A stretch of 48,709 nt of DNA from an uncultured Dysgonomonas sp. (GTDB lineage: Bacteria > Bacteroidota > Bacteroidia > Bacteroidales > Dysgonomonadaceae), in the NCBI GenBank assembly GCA_945273835.1, contig CALYPL010000015.1:1-48709 (forward strand). The letters are read 5' to 3'. Shown in pieces: positions 28,491-36,872 of this stretch (the first letter of the stretch is position 1; every line of letters starts with the position of its first letter). The notes under the pieces are model-generated. The model worked only from the letters and a program-made list of their open reading frames with translations. It was not told where the DNA came from and made no database searches. Both the position numbers and the translations under genes were made by a program.

Positions 28491-28561
28491 ATAGAAATTT
28501 ATAGCTAAACTAATCTAAAATATTTATGGAAAAATTTTAAGTAGTAAAAATATATTTATAT

Positions 28562-29326
28562 TCATTTTGCTTTATTAAATATACTGCTGTTAGCCTGAGC
28601 TGATGGCATTACAAGTACGTCTTGAACATCAACATGTGCAGGTTGGGAAACCGCATAAAGTACCGCATTGGCAATATCATCAGCGATAAGAGGTTTGAAG
28701 CCTTCGTAAACTTGGTTGGCTCGCTGTTCATCTCCATTGAAGCGTACGAGTGAAAACTCAGTTTCCACAGCACCGGGACATATCTGGGTTACCTTTACTC
28801 CATAAGGTAGTAAATCGATACGCATAGCCTTACTCAAAGCATCAACCGCATGTTTGGTGGCACAATACACATTTCCGTTTGGATAAACTTCTTTACCTGC
28901 AATGGAACCGATATTGATTATATGCCCTGAACGGCGTCCGACCATAATAGGAGAAACGAGACGAGTAATATAAAGTAGCCCTTTTATGTTTGTATCAATC
29001 ATGCGTTCCCAATCATCAATTACGCCTTCCTGAATAGGATTAAGCCCAACTGCTAAGCCTGCATTATTCACTAAAACGTCAATATTTCGCCATTTATCAG
29101 GTAAGCTGTTAATTGCCGCTTCAACCTCGCTGTATAGTCTTACATCGAATATCAGTGATAAGGCTTTCACATCGTAATGAGTTTCTATTTCTTTTTCAAG
29201 TTCAACCAAGCGTTCTTGACGACGACCTGTAATAATCACATTATAACCATCTTTAGCCAGTTTACAGGCTATGCTTTTGCCTAATCCCGACGATGCTCCT
29301 GTTATTAATGCTATCTTTTCCATCAT
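28562..29326 (-). CDS. SDR family NAD(P)-dependent oxidoreductase
   Basis: 254 residues, a classical short-chain dehydrogenase like YdfG, which oxidises serine, 3-hydroxy acids and related compounds. Cofactor motif: TGASSGLGKSIA (about 8-19). NNAG is at about residue 86, and the catalytic Ser and Tyr-x-x-x-Lys are in INIGSIAG and VYCATKHA. An arginine in TGRRQER after beta-2 suggests NADP preference. Its start overlaps the upstream DUF4468 gene by 4 bases (ATGA), so translation is probably coupled. The substrate is unknown. Confidence 0.9.
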   Translation of the reverse strand: MMEKIALITGASSGLGKSIACKLAKDGYNVIITGRRQERLVELEKEIETHYDVKALSLIFDVRLYSEVEAAINSLPDKWRNIDVLVNNAGLAVGLNPIQEGVIDDWERMIDTNIKGLLYITRLVSPIMVGRRSGHIINIGSIAGKEVYPNGNVYCATKHAVDALSKAMRIDLLPYGVKVTQICPGAVETEFSLVRFNGDEQRANQVYEGFKPLIADDIANAVLYAVSQPAHVDVQDVLVMPSAQANSSIFNKAK

Positions 29327-30480
29327 TTTATCCAGACATTTAAAATTTCACCTATATACATATTCAGACGTTCATTTTTATTCCGATCTGTATTGATCGC
29401 TTTTACATTTCCATTATTCAATGATATTGGTTGTGTAGAAAGTTTTTTACACTCGATTATCATCCATGCTTCGGCAAAGGCGGGAGCGCCTGAAGAAGTT
29501 GTAATGGAAGTAAGTTTTAAGTTATTAGTTGTTTCATGCCCTTTACCTATATGATCGACTACATCTTTATATGCATCGGTATAGAAAGAAACGGTAAATG
29601 TTTCGTTAGCATCTAATGTTTGGATTGTATTGCTATTTGAATCAATGAAACTATAAACAACTGGTTTGTTTGCAAAACGCCCTAACCCACCCCATAATAA
29701 TGTTGATGTGGAAATATTTTTTGATGCGCCTGAACTAATTAGTGAGCATTCATTTTCTAATAGCTTAATTATATTTACAGGTATTTTTTCTGCATTAACT
29801 TTTCTAAATCCGGGTAAAGACGCATCATATTTTATTTCTTCGGCGTAATAGCTTGGAACTTGCTCTGTTGATACAACAGCATTGTTAGAATGAACTGTTG
29901 GCGTGTTCGTAACATAGTTGTTAAGATACTTCTCCAATGAGTTGAATATAGCATTAACCGAATCTACGGCATGCTTTCTGAACTTATCATAATAACGGCT
30001 CAACTTGTCGCCCTTTTTATTTAAAGCTATCATATCCGTAATCATGTTTTCGGCAGGCACAAATTCTTTTGTATCATATTTAAACTTTATACTGCGGATA
30101 GTGGCTTTACAACTCGAATTATTGACATCAAGAATCAGCTGATAGGACATAATAGCCTGATCTAATATCAAAGCTGCTTTTTTGAATACTAATTTTGTTT
30201 CGCCATTGCAGGCTATATCTCCACTTAGAGAGTCTGTAAGAAGTACCCTGTTATTATTATCGGATTCTTTCTTCGTATAATTAGCAACAGCCCATTCGTT
30301 GACTTTTGTGAAAAGTTGATTGCCTGAATAGGCATTGCCAGCATTAATTATTTTAGTGAATATGACTTTACCGTCTACTTCAGGAACAGCACCTTTCAGG
30401 TACTTGGCATCTTCTTGTGAATGGATGGTTATAAATGGAATAATAATGAAAATAGCTAACGCAATCCTTTTCATACTCAT
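29323..30480 (-). CDS. Exported DUF4468 protein with C-terminal flavin-reductase-like domain
   Basis: 385 residues. A signal peptide (ending TIHSQ, about residue 21) is followed by a DUF4468 domain (about 25-140: KYLKGAVPEVDGKVIFTKII). A linker with SVNAIFNSLEKYLNN comes next. From about residue 222 on, the blocks FRKVNAEKI, STLLWGGLGRFANKPVVYSFI, ETFTVSFYTDAY, SSGAPAFAEAWMIIECKKL and MYIGEILNVW correspond one after another to conserved blocks of the flavin reductase (FMN-binding split-barrel) family. Whether FMN is bound is not shown; the usual cytoplasmic family has no signal peptide. Start could also be the Met at 30474. It overlaps the SDR gene. Confidence 0.75.
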   Translation of the reverse strand: MSMKRIALAIFIIIPFITIHSQEDAKYLKGAVPEVDGKVIFTKIINAGNAYSGNQLFTKVNEWAVANYTKKESDNNNRVLLTDSLSGDIACNGETKLVFKKAALILDQAIMSYQLILDVNNSSCKATIRSIKFKYDTKEFVPAENMITDMIALNKKGDKLSRYYDKFRKHAVDSVNAIFNSLEKYLNNYVTNTPTVHSNNAVVSTEQVPSYYAEEIKYDASLPGFRKVNAEKIPVNIIKLLENECSLISSGASKNISTSTLLWGGLGRFANKPVVYSFIDSNSNTIQTLDANETFTVSFYTDAYKDVVDHIGKGHETTNNLKLTSITTSSGAPAFAEAWMIIECKKLSTQPISLNNGNVKAINTDRNKNERLNMYIGEILNVWIK

Positions 30481-30569
30481 CTATGATTTAAATGTTACTA
30501 TTCCCAAAATTAAGAAAAAAGTAATATAATAAACCATTGCGATTGTTTAATTATGACGAGATATAACAG

Positions 30570-31454
30570 CTAAAAATTATAGGCGACTCCAATTCCTAAC
30601 ATTTCTTTGAATTGAACTTTCGGACCTTTTTGTATCCCTTCAGCATTGACACTTTTGACATCATCGTCATATTTAAGTGTTGTATTAACTGTGGCGGATA
30701 AAAACTTATTTATCTTCATGCTCAACATTAAATCCCAGTTAATATCAACATTGCCAAAGCTGCTGTCATAAGCCGTATAAAAATCGACGCTGGATATGAG
30801 CTTCACATTTTCCATGATTGTTTTCTGTGCTCTGGCTTTCACGTATGCGCCGAATTGCGCTCTGAATTTATCGCCGGGATCTACTCCAAAAGCTCCAATG
30901 CTTGATAAATAATCGTCTTGTACAAAAGTCATTTTACCTGCTAAAGGTGAAATATAGACAGAATAAAAATCATTTGGACGGTATTCCATACCGACAGATA
31001 TGTTTGAATAGGCAGGAGCAAAAAATTTAGAAATATAACGGCTTTTATCAGGATATTTATATCCTTTATAAAATTGTGTTTTAAGATCGCCCATAACGGT
31101 ATAATACCATTTGTCTGTGGCTTTATACCCTAATTGTGTGGAAAAATCTATTTTATCTGATACCTTCTGTGTTCCATTCGATTCAGTATAAGTCAGCCCG
31201 TATTCTAAAGCCAGATTATTAGACCATAACCATTTACCGCTTTTTCGTCTGAGAGAAGCATTCAGATAGCCTGTACCTGCTACTGAATTTTCTCCTCCTG
31301 CCGACCAATTGCTGAGTGCAGTCTGTGATAGATTTAACCCTACAACGCCATTCAGCTTATAAACGCCATCTTGCAATTCTTCATCATTATTTTTAGCCTC
31401 AATAATATTCGCAAAAAACACTACTGATAAAATCAGCAAATAAAATTTTTTCAT
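30570..31454 (-). CDS. DUF3078 outer-membrane beta-barrel-like protein
   Basis: 294 residues. A signal peptide (about 1-20, ending IIEA) precedes the DUF3078 hallmark LNLSQTALSNWSAGGENS (about 40-57). The rest alternates polar and hydrophobic residues with aromatic girdles (KWLWSNNLALEYGLTY, KWYYTVMGDLKTQFY) and ends in Phe (GIGVAYNF), as outer-membrane barrels do. Function is unknown. It is 21 bases after the glucosaminidase gene, and the two are probably in one transcript. Confidence 0.85.
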   Translation of the reverse strand: MKKFYLLILSVVFFANIIEAKNNDEELQDGVYKLNGVVGLNLSQTALSNWSAGGENSVAGTGYLNASLRRKSGKWLWSNNLALEYGLTYTESNGTQKVSDKIDFSTQLGYKATDKWYYTVMGDLKTQFYKGYKYPDKSRYISKFFAPAYSNISVGMEYRPNDFYSVYISPLAGKMTFVQDDYLSSIGAFGVDPGDKFRAQFGAYVKARAQKTIMENVKLISSVDFYTAYDSSFGNVDINWDLMLSMKINKFLSATVNTTLKYDDDVKSVNAEGIQKGPKVQFKEMLGIGVAYNF

Positions 31455-31475
31455 AAAAAGATATTAATACAGTTC

Positions 31476-32432
31476 CTACCTAAGTTTCAGGACATCACCT
31501 TCAACAGGAACGTATTCATAGTCTTTTTTGTTCATTTTATACAGGTTCTTAACTTTTATACCATAAAGCTGGGATATGCTGTACATTGATTCTCCGATTT
31601 GAATGACATGTTCATAGTAAGGTTTATCGGCTTTATTTTTTTTCTTTTGAAAATAAACCAGATCACCTTTTTCCAATGGGAAGTTTTTAGGAACTTCATT
31701 GTACTTGCACAAGTCTTTTACATTAAACCCAAATTCAAAAGCAATACTTTCATATGTATCGCCTCGTTCAGCAATTACATAAATCAGATTATGTGTTTTA
31801 TAAGGAGTATGTTTATAGGTAGGAACATACAATTGTTCCACAACCACTTCTTTAACTTTATCTTTTTCCTTGATTTTTACTTTCTTAGTGTTATTACTGT
31901 CATAGTCATAAAGTTCATAATCTTCTATAACCTTAATCAGTTTATTGGCATAAGCCTTGTCTGTGGCATATCCGGCTTTTTGCAAACCTCTTGCCCATCC
32001 TCTATAATCAGTTATATCAAGTGTAAAAAGAGAAGCATATCTCTGTTTACCGGCTATGAACAGAGCATGATCGTCATATGAGTCTTCAACTTTTTTATAT
32101 TTACGAAAACATTCTTGCTTTAAATCATCATCATGATAAACTTTTCCACCCGTCCAGTCTCTATGGCATTTAATACCAAAATGATTATTTGATTGTTGCG
32201 CAAGTTTGCTTTTTCCGGCACCTGACTCAATCAATCCCTGAGCCAAGGTAATACTTGCCGGAATTTTGTATTTCTTCATATGATTAATCGCAATATCTTT
32301 ATATTGATCTATATAATCGTCATAAATTTTATATCTTTTAGCTTGTGAAAAAACTGAAACAAAAGGTATTGTTACTAAAAAAAATATTAAAAGAAATTTA
32401 GACGGATATATTTGTTTGTATTTTTGCACCAT
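31476..32432 (-). CDS. Glucosaminidase domain protein with LysM repeats
   Basis: 318 residues. A signal segment (about 13-30, LLIFFLVTIPFVSVFSQ) precedes a GH73-type N-acetylglucosaminidase domain (about 40-165). Its glutamate is in ITLAQGLIESGAGKSKLA, with the NNHFGIKC and YDDHALFI blocks following. Two LysM-like peptidoglycan-binding repeats are at the C-terminus (YVIAERGDTYESIAFEFGF near 220 and VIQIGESMYSISQLYGIKV near 272). This makes it a periplasmic or exported muramidase-type cell-wall hydrolase. It is divergent from the cytidine deaminase gene, whose promoter lies inside its first codons. Confidence 0.92.
   Translation of the reverse strand: MVQKYKQIYPSKFLLIFFLVTIPFVSVFSQAKRYKIYDDYIDQYKDIAINHMKKYKIPASITLAQGLIESGAGKSKLAQQSNNHFGIKCHRDWTGGKVYHDDDLKQECFRKYKKVEDSYDDHALFIAGKQRYASLFTLDITDYRGWARGLQKAGYATDKAYANKLIKVIEDYELYDYDSNNTKKVKIKEKDKVKEVVVEQLYVPTYKHTPYKTHNLIYVIAERGDTYESIAFEFGFNVKDLCKYNEVPKNFPLEKGDLVYFQKKKNKADKPYYEHVIQIGESMYSISQLYGIKVKNLYKMNKKDYEYVPVEGDVLKLR
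32419..32426 (+). promoter_or_regulatory. Candidate -7 promoter element for cdd
   Basis: TATTTTTG matches TAnnTTTG, 53 bases before the preferred cdd start, and lies inside the 5' end of the divergent glucosaminidase gene. Confidence 0.4.
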
Positions 32433-32478
32433 AACGAAGACTATTTAACATTTTAATATTTTGCCATTTAGAGTAAGA

Positions 32479-32973
32479 ATGAAAAAGTACGATATAAAAA
32501 CCATCAATTTAAACACAAAGATATTAATTTACAACTTTGACGAATGTAATAAATCCACAAAAAAACTTATAGAGAAAGCTCAGGATATAGCGCTCAATTC
32601 TTACGCTCCTTACTCCAACTTCCATGTGGGCTCAGCTGTACTATTAGCCAATGGAAAGATCGTTACCGGTTCAAATCAAGAAAATGCCGCTTTTCCGGCC
32701 GGTATCTGCGCAGAACGCACTGCCATGGCTTATGCAAACTCTAAATATCCGGATATTCCGGCAAAAGCCATCGCAACTGTGGCTTATCAGAATAATGAAA
32801 TTACAGAAGAAATATGCAGTCCGTGTGGTGTATGCCGACAATTTCTATTAGAAGTTGAATCTAAATTTAATCATCCTCTAAAAGTAATTATGTGCTCTAA
32901 AAATAACATATATGAAGCAGCCACCGTCAAGGACTTACTGCCTCTATGTTTCGATAAGAGCAATCTTGACTAG
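32479..32973 (+). CDS. cdd: Cytidine deaminase
   Basis: 164 residues. Converts cytidine and deoxycytidine to uridine forms in pyrimidine salvage. The zinc site is complete: CAERTAM (Cys and catalytic Glu) and CSPCGVCRQF (two more Cys). ALNSYAPYSNFHVGSAV and the SNQENAAFPAGICAERTA region are family landmarks, with substrate contacts in NQENA. Size fits the small tetrameric type with an N-terminal extension of about 25 residues. The frame is open to a TTG at 32461, but the ATG at 32479 is the better start. Its TAG stop shares a CTAG with the stop of the convergent gene. Confidence 0.92.
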   Translation: MKKYDIKTINLNTKILIYNFDECNKSTKKLIEKAQDIALNSYAPYSNFHVGSAVLLANGKIVTGSNQENAAFPAGICAERTAMAYANSKYPDIPAKAIATVAYQNNEITEEICSPCGVCRQFLLEVESKFNHPLKVIMCSKNNIYEAATVKDLLPLCFDKSNLD

Positions 32974-33662
32974 TATATACTTCTAAAGTTATTCAGCTCG
33001 TTAGTCAAAGTTTTGGATTTACCGTCTGTAACTTCGTCTAAAATTTTCCAGAAATTCTCTCCATGATTCATTTCTTTAGTGTGACAAAGTTCGTGCAATA
33101 TGACCAAATCGATAAGGTAATCGGGTAAGAGCATACATCTCAAAGATAAATTGATATTCTTGTGAGAGGAGCAACTCCCCCATCGTGTCACGCTCTTATT
33201 TATTTTTACATTTGAATATTCAAACTGATATTTTTGCGCAAAATATTTGACGCGAATTGGCAATATACGTTGAGCTTGGATTTTAAGCTGTTGATCTATG
33301 ATAGCACGCAGTTTAAGTTGAGTGCTCTCGTCTTCATATATGGTGTTTTCAGGACATAAAATAATTAATTGCCCTTGGGTAAGTTTATGGTAATAATTTT
33401 TATAAGAACTTTCTTTTATGATCACATTAAAGCATGACAAGTTAAGTTTCGATGCGGGACTAAGTATATTATTCGGAGATTTGTCTTTCAGCTTCATCAA
33501 TCTTGAGCGCATCTGATTAATGACATCCTCAAGTTCTTTCTGTTTCATCCTCGCCGGATGTGTGATACGGAAATAGCCATTGCGATAACGTGCCGTGACT
33601 TTCTTAGCTCTATTATTACTTATTAATAAGATTTCACCTAATTGAGCATCATTTATTTTCAT
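32970..33662 (-). CDS. YgjP-like (M48-type) metallopeptidase
   Basis: 230 residues of the YgjP/WLM-like zinc peptidase family (often annotated DUF45). The zinc motif HELCH (about residue 190) is followed by MNHGENFWKILDE, where the third ligand lies, and the conserved KSVTRWGSCSSHKNINLSLR precedes it. No signal or membrane segment is seen, so it should be cytoplasmic. Some relatives are encoded near type I restriction genes, but here the neighbours are cdd and hemD. The substrate is unknown. Confidence 0.87.
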   Translation of the reverse strand: MKINDAQLGEILLISNNRAKKVTARYRNGYFRITHPARMKQKELEDVINQMRSRLMKLKDKSPNNILSPASKLNLSCFNVIIKESSYKNYYHKLTQGQLIILCPENTIYEDESTQLKLRAIIDQQLKIQAQRILPIRVKYFAQKYQFEYSNVKINKSVTRWGSCSSHKNINLSLRCMLLPDYLIDLVILHELCHTKEMNHGENFWKILDEVTDGKSKTLTNELNNFRSIY

Positions 33663-33678
33663 CTTTATCTAAATAATA

Positions 33679-33714
33679 AAAGCCAAATTTTCATGCAACA
33701 GAAAATTCAGCTTT
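33679..33714 (-). terminator. Terminator after hemD
   Basis: Stem AAAGC...GCTTT with inner AATTTTC...GAAAATT, separated by a 2-base internal loop. On the minus strand it ends in a short U-rich run. Fits the end of the DUF4271-hemD transcript. Confidence 0.5.
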
Positions 33715-33735
33715 CAATGTATGATTAGGAATATG

Positions 33736-34497
33736 TTATTTCTTCTTTCCGGAGTTTTCTTTCAAAAATACCTCTAATGCGGCAGTCATTGAGGTAACTC
33801 CTTCACGGGGTGCTTCACAATCAAGTCTTAATCCTGCATCTATAACAGCTTTGGCGGTTACAGGTCCAAAAGTGGCGATTACTTTATCACCCTGTACAAA
33901 ATTAGGCGCATTCTTCAATAACGATGTTATACCTGTAGGGGTAAAGAATACCAACATATCGTATGACATAATTTCTTCTTCAGTAATATCATTGCTTACA
34001 GTCCGATACATAATTGATTTGCTATAATCAATTTTCTTATCATCCAAAATTGATGTTATATCGTCCTGATGTACATCGGATACAGGAACCAAAAACTTCT
34101 CTTTATTATGTTTTGCGAGAGACGATCCCAATCCGTCCATTTTACCCGTAGCACTAAAAAAGATTTTGCGTTTACGATATACTATATATTTTTGAAGATA
34201 TAAAGCAACAGCTTCGGAAATACAAAAATATTTCATTGTTTCAGGCATAGTTATACGCAGGTTTTCACAAAGCTTGAAAAAATGATCAATAGCTATTTTT
34301 GCAGTAAATACTATAGCAGTATAGTCAAGTATATTAATACGTTGTTGCCTAAATTCTTTAACATCAATCCCTTCTACTCTGATGAAAGGTTTGAAATCCA
34401 TTTCAACGCCATATTTCTCTGCAATATCGAAATACGGAGACTTTTCTGTTTTAGGTTTAGGTTGCGAGATTAATATCTTCTTTATTTTCAATGCCAT
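33736..34497 (-). CDS. hemD: Uroporphyrinogen-III synthase
   Basis: 253 residues of the HemD family, which closes and rearranges hydroxymethylbilane into uroporphyrinogen III. The usual two-lobe sequence is seen with low conservation: KILISQPKP at the start, YTAIVFTAKIAIDHFF, YDMLVFFTPTGITSLLKNAP and a C-terminal TFGPVTAKAVIDAGLRLDCEAP. No other haem biosynthesis gene is in the window. It overlaps the upstream DUF4271 gene by 10 bases, an arrangement I know as common in Bacteroidota, so a second role next to DUF4271 is possible. Confidence 0.83.
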   Translation of the reverse strand: MALKIKKILISQPKPKTEKSPYFDIAEKYGVEMDFKPFIRVEGIDVKEFRQQRINILDYTAIVFTAKIAIDHFFKLCENLRITMPETMKYFCISEAVALYLQKYIVYRKRKIFFSATGKMDGLGSSLAKHNKEKFLVPVSDVHQDDITSILDDKKIDYSKSIMYRTVSNDITEEEIMSYDMLVFFTPTGITSLLKNAPNFVQGDKVIATFGPVTAKAVIDAGLRLDCEAPREGVTSMTAALEVFLKENSGKKK

Positions 34498-35360
34498 AAT
34501 ATAACACTAAATAAATCGGTTTTATACAAATACATCAAACCTACTCCTAAGAACAGGTAAGGAATAATTTCTACGCTGCAAAGGTAGGCAATCAAGAACA
34601 AAAAGTTAAACTTTTCTTTGACAAAATATCTTATTATTTGGACAAAAAACATTGTAAGCGATAATACGAACAAAACCAACATAATGCCGATAACATATAT
34701 ATGCCAATATTCCAAATAAATAAGTAATAAAACGGGGAAAAAGAATATAATGCCTAACGTTTCAAATATCCTTAGATTTGTTTGAGTTAGAACTTGCCCA
34801 ATGTTCTTGAGATCGAAAATATATCCAAATAATTTATAGAATAAAAACTTAAAGGCAAAAAATAATAGAATAAGAACGATAAATGAAAGTATCGTAATTA
34901 AAGGTGAATCGTCATATACAGGAGGTATATATTCAATAAATGAATCGTAAATGCAAAAAGATATAAGTACTACAGCCTGAATTAATAAGAAAATTGACAG
35001 ACCTATTTCTCTACTTGTTCTTTCGTACGAATCTTCATGCTTCTGTCGCAAAAACAACACAACCAACATGTTTTCTTTTAAAAATCCTAAATTACCCTTG
35101 AATATACGGGCAAATATCATAAAACATAGAAAGAAAAATACGAAAACACTGTCTGACTGAGCTAAACTGGAAGGAAGTGGTTCTCCGTAGTATCTTGAAA
35201 TTTTGGATACTTTTTCCATAACAGATTCGGTATTATCTACACGCTGTTGTGTTAAGGAATCTGTTAAGGAAACGGAAATTGAATCTTTAACTTCTGATAT
35301 AGAGTCTTTATATAAGTATGTTCTTACACTATCCAGATTCTCCTGGTTTACGTTGTGCAT
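34488..35360 (-). CDS. DUF4271 membrane protein
   Basis: 290 residues. A soluble Ser/Asp-rich N-terminal part of about 60 residues precedes roughly six membrane segments (first near 68-85 with FVFFFLCFMIFARIF, the last ending in LYLFLGVGLMYLYK). It matches the Bacteroidota DUF4271 family, whose function is unknown. Its 3' end overlaps hemD by 10 bases, and it begins 30 bases after metK, so metK, DUF4271 and hemD could share a transcript controlled by the riboswitch before metK. Confidence 0.82.
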   Translation of the reverse strand: MHNVNQENLDSVRTYLYKDSISEVKDSISVSLTDSLTQQRVDNTESVMEKVSKISRYYGEPLPSSLAQSDSVFVFFFLCFMIFARIFKGNLGFLKENMLVVLFLRQKHEDSYERTSREIGLSIFLLIQAVVLISFCIYDSFIEYIPPVYDDSPLITILSFIVLILLFFAFKFLFYKLFGYIFDLKNIGQVLTQTNLRIFETLGIIFFFPVLLLIYLEYWHIYVIGIMLVLFVLSLTMFFVQIIRYFVKEKFNFLFLIAYLCSVEIIPYLFLGVGLMYLYKTDLFSVILWH

Positions 35361-35390
35361 TCGAGTAAAAGTTCTTACAAAATTAACGAC

Positions 35391-36659
35391 TTACAGATTA
35401 AATTCTTTTTTCAGGCAATCCACAAAATCAAGTTTTTCCCATGTAAACAGTTCAACTTCTCTTGTAATGCCTTCTGGATTGTAACGAGACTTGAATATTT
35501 TTTTCACAACTTGAGGCTCACGTCCCATATGCCCATATGCTGCAGTTTCTGTATATATCGGGTTACGCAGTTTTAATCGTTGTTCAATTGCTTTAGGTCT
35601 CATATCAAATATAGCTTCTATTTTTTTTGCAATCTCACCATCAGAAATAGACAACTGACTCTTTCCGAATGTATTGACATATATGTTCATGGGCCTTGCT
35701 ACACCGATAGCATACGAAACTTGTACCAAAACTTCGGAAGAAATGCCTGCTGCAACCATATTTTTTGCAATATGGCGAGCTGCATATGCTGCAGAACGGT
35801 CAACCTTGGAAGGGTCTTTACCAGAGAAAGCACCACCACCGTGGGCACCTTTACCTCCATAAGTATCTACGATTATCTTACGCCCTGTCAACCCAGTATC
35901 GCCATGAGGTCCACCTATAACAAAACGTCCGGTAGGGTTAACAAAATACTTAATCTTATCCGTAAAGAGACGCGCGATATCTTCTCTGACCTTATATTTT
36001 TTTTCAATACGTGGGATCAAAATATTTATTATATCCGTTTTTATCTTCTCCTGCATCGTTGCGTCATCAGCAAAATCATCATGCTGAGTCGAAATGACAA
36101 TTGTATCTATTCGTAAAGGCGTACCATTATCATCATACTCAATTGTTACTTGCGATTTTGCATCAGGACGAAGATAAGGCATTAAATACAATTCATTTTT
36201 TCTGATTTGAGCGAGTTCAATAAGCAGCGCATGTGACAGATCAAGTGCCAAAGGCATGTAATTTTCAGTCTCGTCTGTTGCATATCCAAACATCATTCCT
36301 TGATCGCCTGCTCCTTGCTCCATTGGATCAACTTTACCGTCAACGCCTCTGTTTATATCGTCTGATTGTTCATGTATAGCAGATAACACTCCGCAAGAAC
36401 GTGCCTCAAATTGATATTCACTCTTAGTATAACCTATTCGCTCTATAACATTACGGGTCGTTTCCGGAATATCAATATATGCGTTTGATCTTACTTCCCC
36501 TGCCAAAACAACTTGTCCTGTGGTAACAAGGGTTTCGCACGCTACTTTTGAGTTGGCGTCATATGCCAAAAACTCGTCCAATATAGAGTCGGATATCTGA
36601 TCGGCTACTTTATCGGGGTGACCTTCCGAGACTGACTCGGATGTAAATAAATAGCTCAT
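35391..36659 (-). CDS. metK: S-adenosylmethionine synthase
   Basis: 422 residues. It makes S-adenosylmethionine from methionine and ATP. Motifs: [18 protein letters not shown] at the N-terminus, [15 protein letters not shown] (about 118-132) and the P-loop-like [20 protein letters not shown] (about 275-294). The protein is complete; an extra 30 or so residues compared with E. coli MetK are usual in Bacteroidota. The leader (36660-36770) contains a SAM-II riboswitch, so its own product should repress it. Confidence 0.96.
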   Translation of the reverse strand: MSYLFTSESVSEGHPDKVADQISDSILDEFLAYDANSKVACETLVTTGQVVLAGEVRSNAYIDIPETTRNVIERIGYTKSEYQFEARSCGVLSAIHEQSDDINRGVDGKVDPMEQGAGDQGMMFGYATDETENYMPLALDLSHALLIELAQIRKNELYLMPYLRPDAKSQVTIEYDDNGTPLRIDTIVISTQHDDFADDATMQEKIKTDIINILIPRIEKKYKVREDIARLFTDKIKYFVNPTGRFVIGGPHGDTGLTGRKIIVDTYGGKGAHGGGAFSGKDPSKVDRSAAYAARHIAKNMVAAGISSEVLVQVSYAIGVARPMNIYVNTFGKSQLSISDGEIAKKIEAIFDMRPKAIEQRLKLRNPIYTETAAYGHMGREPQVVKKIFKSRYNPEGITREVELFTWEKLDFVDCLKKEFNL

Positions 36660-36714
36660 TTCTAATAAATTTACATTAATATATTAATCCGGAAGGTATA
36701 AGTATGTTTGTGTA

Positions 36715-36770
36715 ACATGTTTTTAGCATTATTTTCATGTGGTTGCAAGCATACAAATCCATCCACTTAG
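36715..36770 (-). promoter_or_regulatory. SAM-II riboswitch in the metK leader
   Basis: Reading the minus strand, GTGG (36766-36763) pairs with CCAC (36742-36739) to form P1. The loop contains GGATTTGTATGCTTGCAA, with the GATTT and TTGCAA blocks of SAM-II. After P1 come ATGAAAATAAT and the conserved GCTAAAAA (36727-36720). The loop bases GTATG (36754-36750) can pair with CATGT (36719-36715), the pseudoknot expected for this fold. The -7 promoter element lies directly upstream, so the RNA would start at about the first base of the element. SAM binding would be expected to lower metK expression; the start codon is about 55 bases further on. Confidence 0.82.
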
Positions 36771-36776
36771 TTTATG

Positions 36777-36784
36777 CAAAGTTA
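36777..36784 (-). promoter_or_regulatory. Candidate -7 promoter element for metK
   Basis: Minus strand TAACTTTG, exact TAnnTTTG match. Predicted start near 36770 fits the first base of the SAM-II element. No clear -33 TTTG is visible. Confidence 0.55.
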
Positions 36785-36817
36785 TAACTTTTCAATTAAT
36801 AAAAACCTTTTATAATG

Positions 36818-36856
36818 AAAAAAGCATTCTTAATTTAAAGAATGCTTTTTTTTTAC
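36818..36856 (-). terminator. Terminator after the TPR gene
   Basis: AAAAAAGCATTCTT (36818-36831) pairs with AAGAATGCTTTTTT (36838-36851). Both flanks have A/T runs, so it can work in either direction; it closes the minus-strand ExbB-to-TPR cluster. Confidence 0.82.
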
Positions 36857-36872
36857 GTGATAAATTAATATA

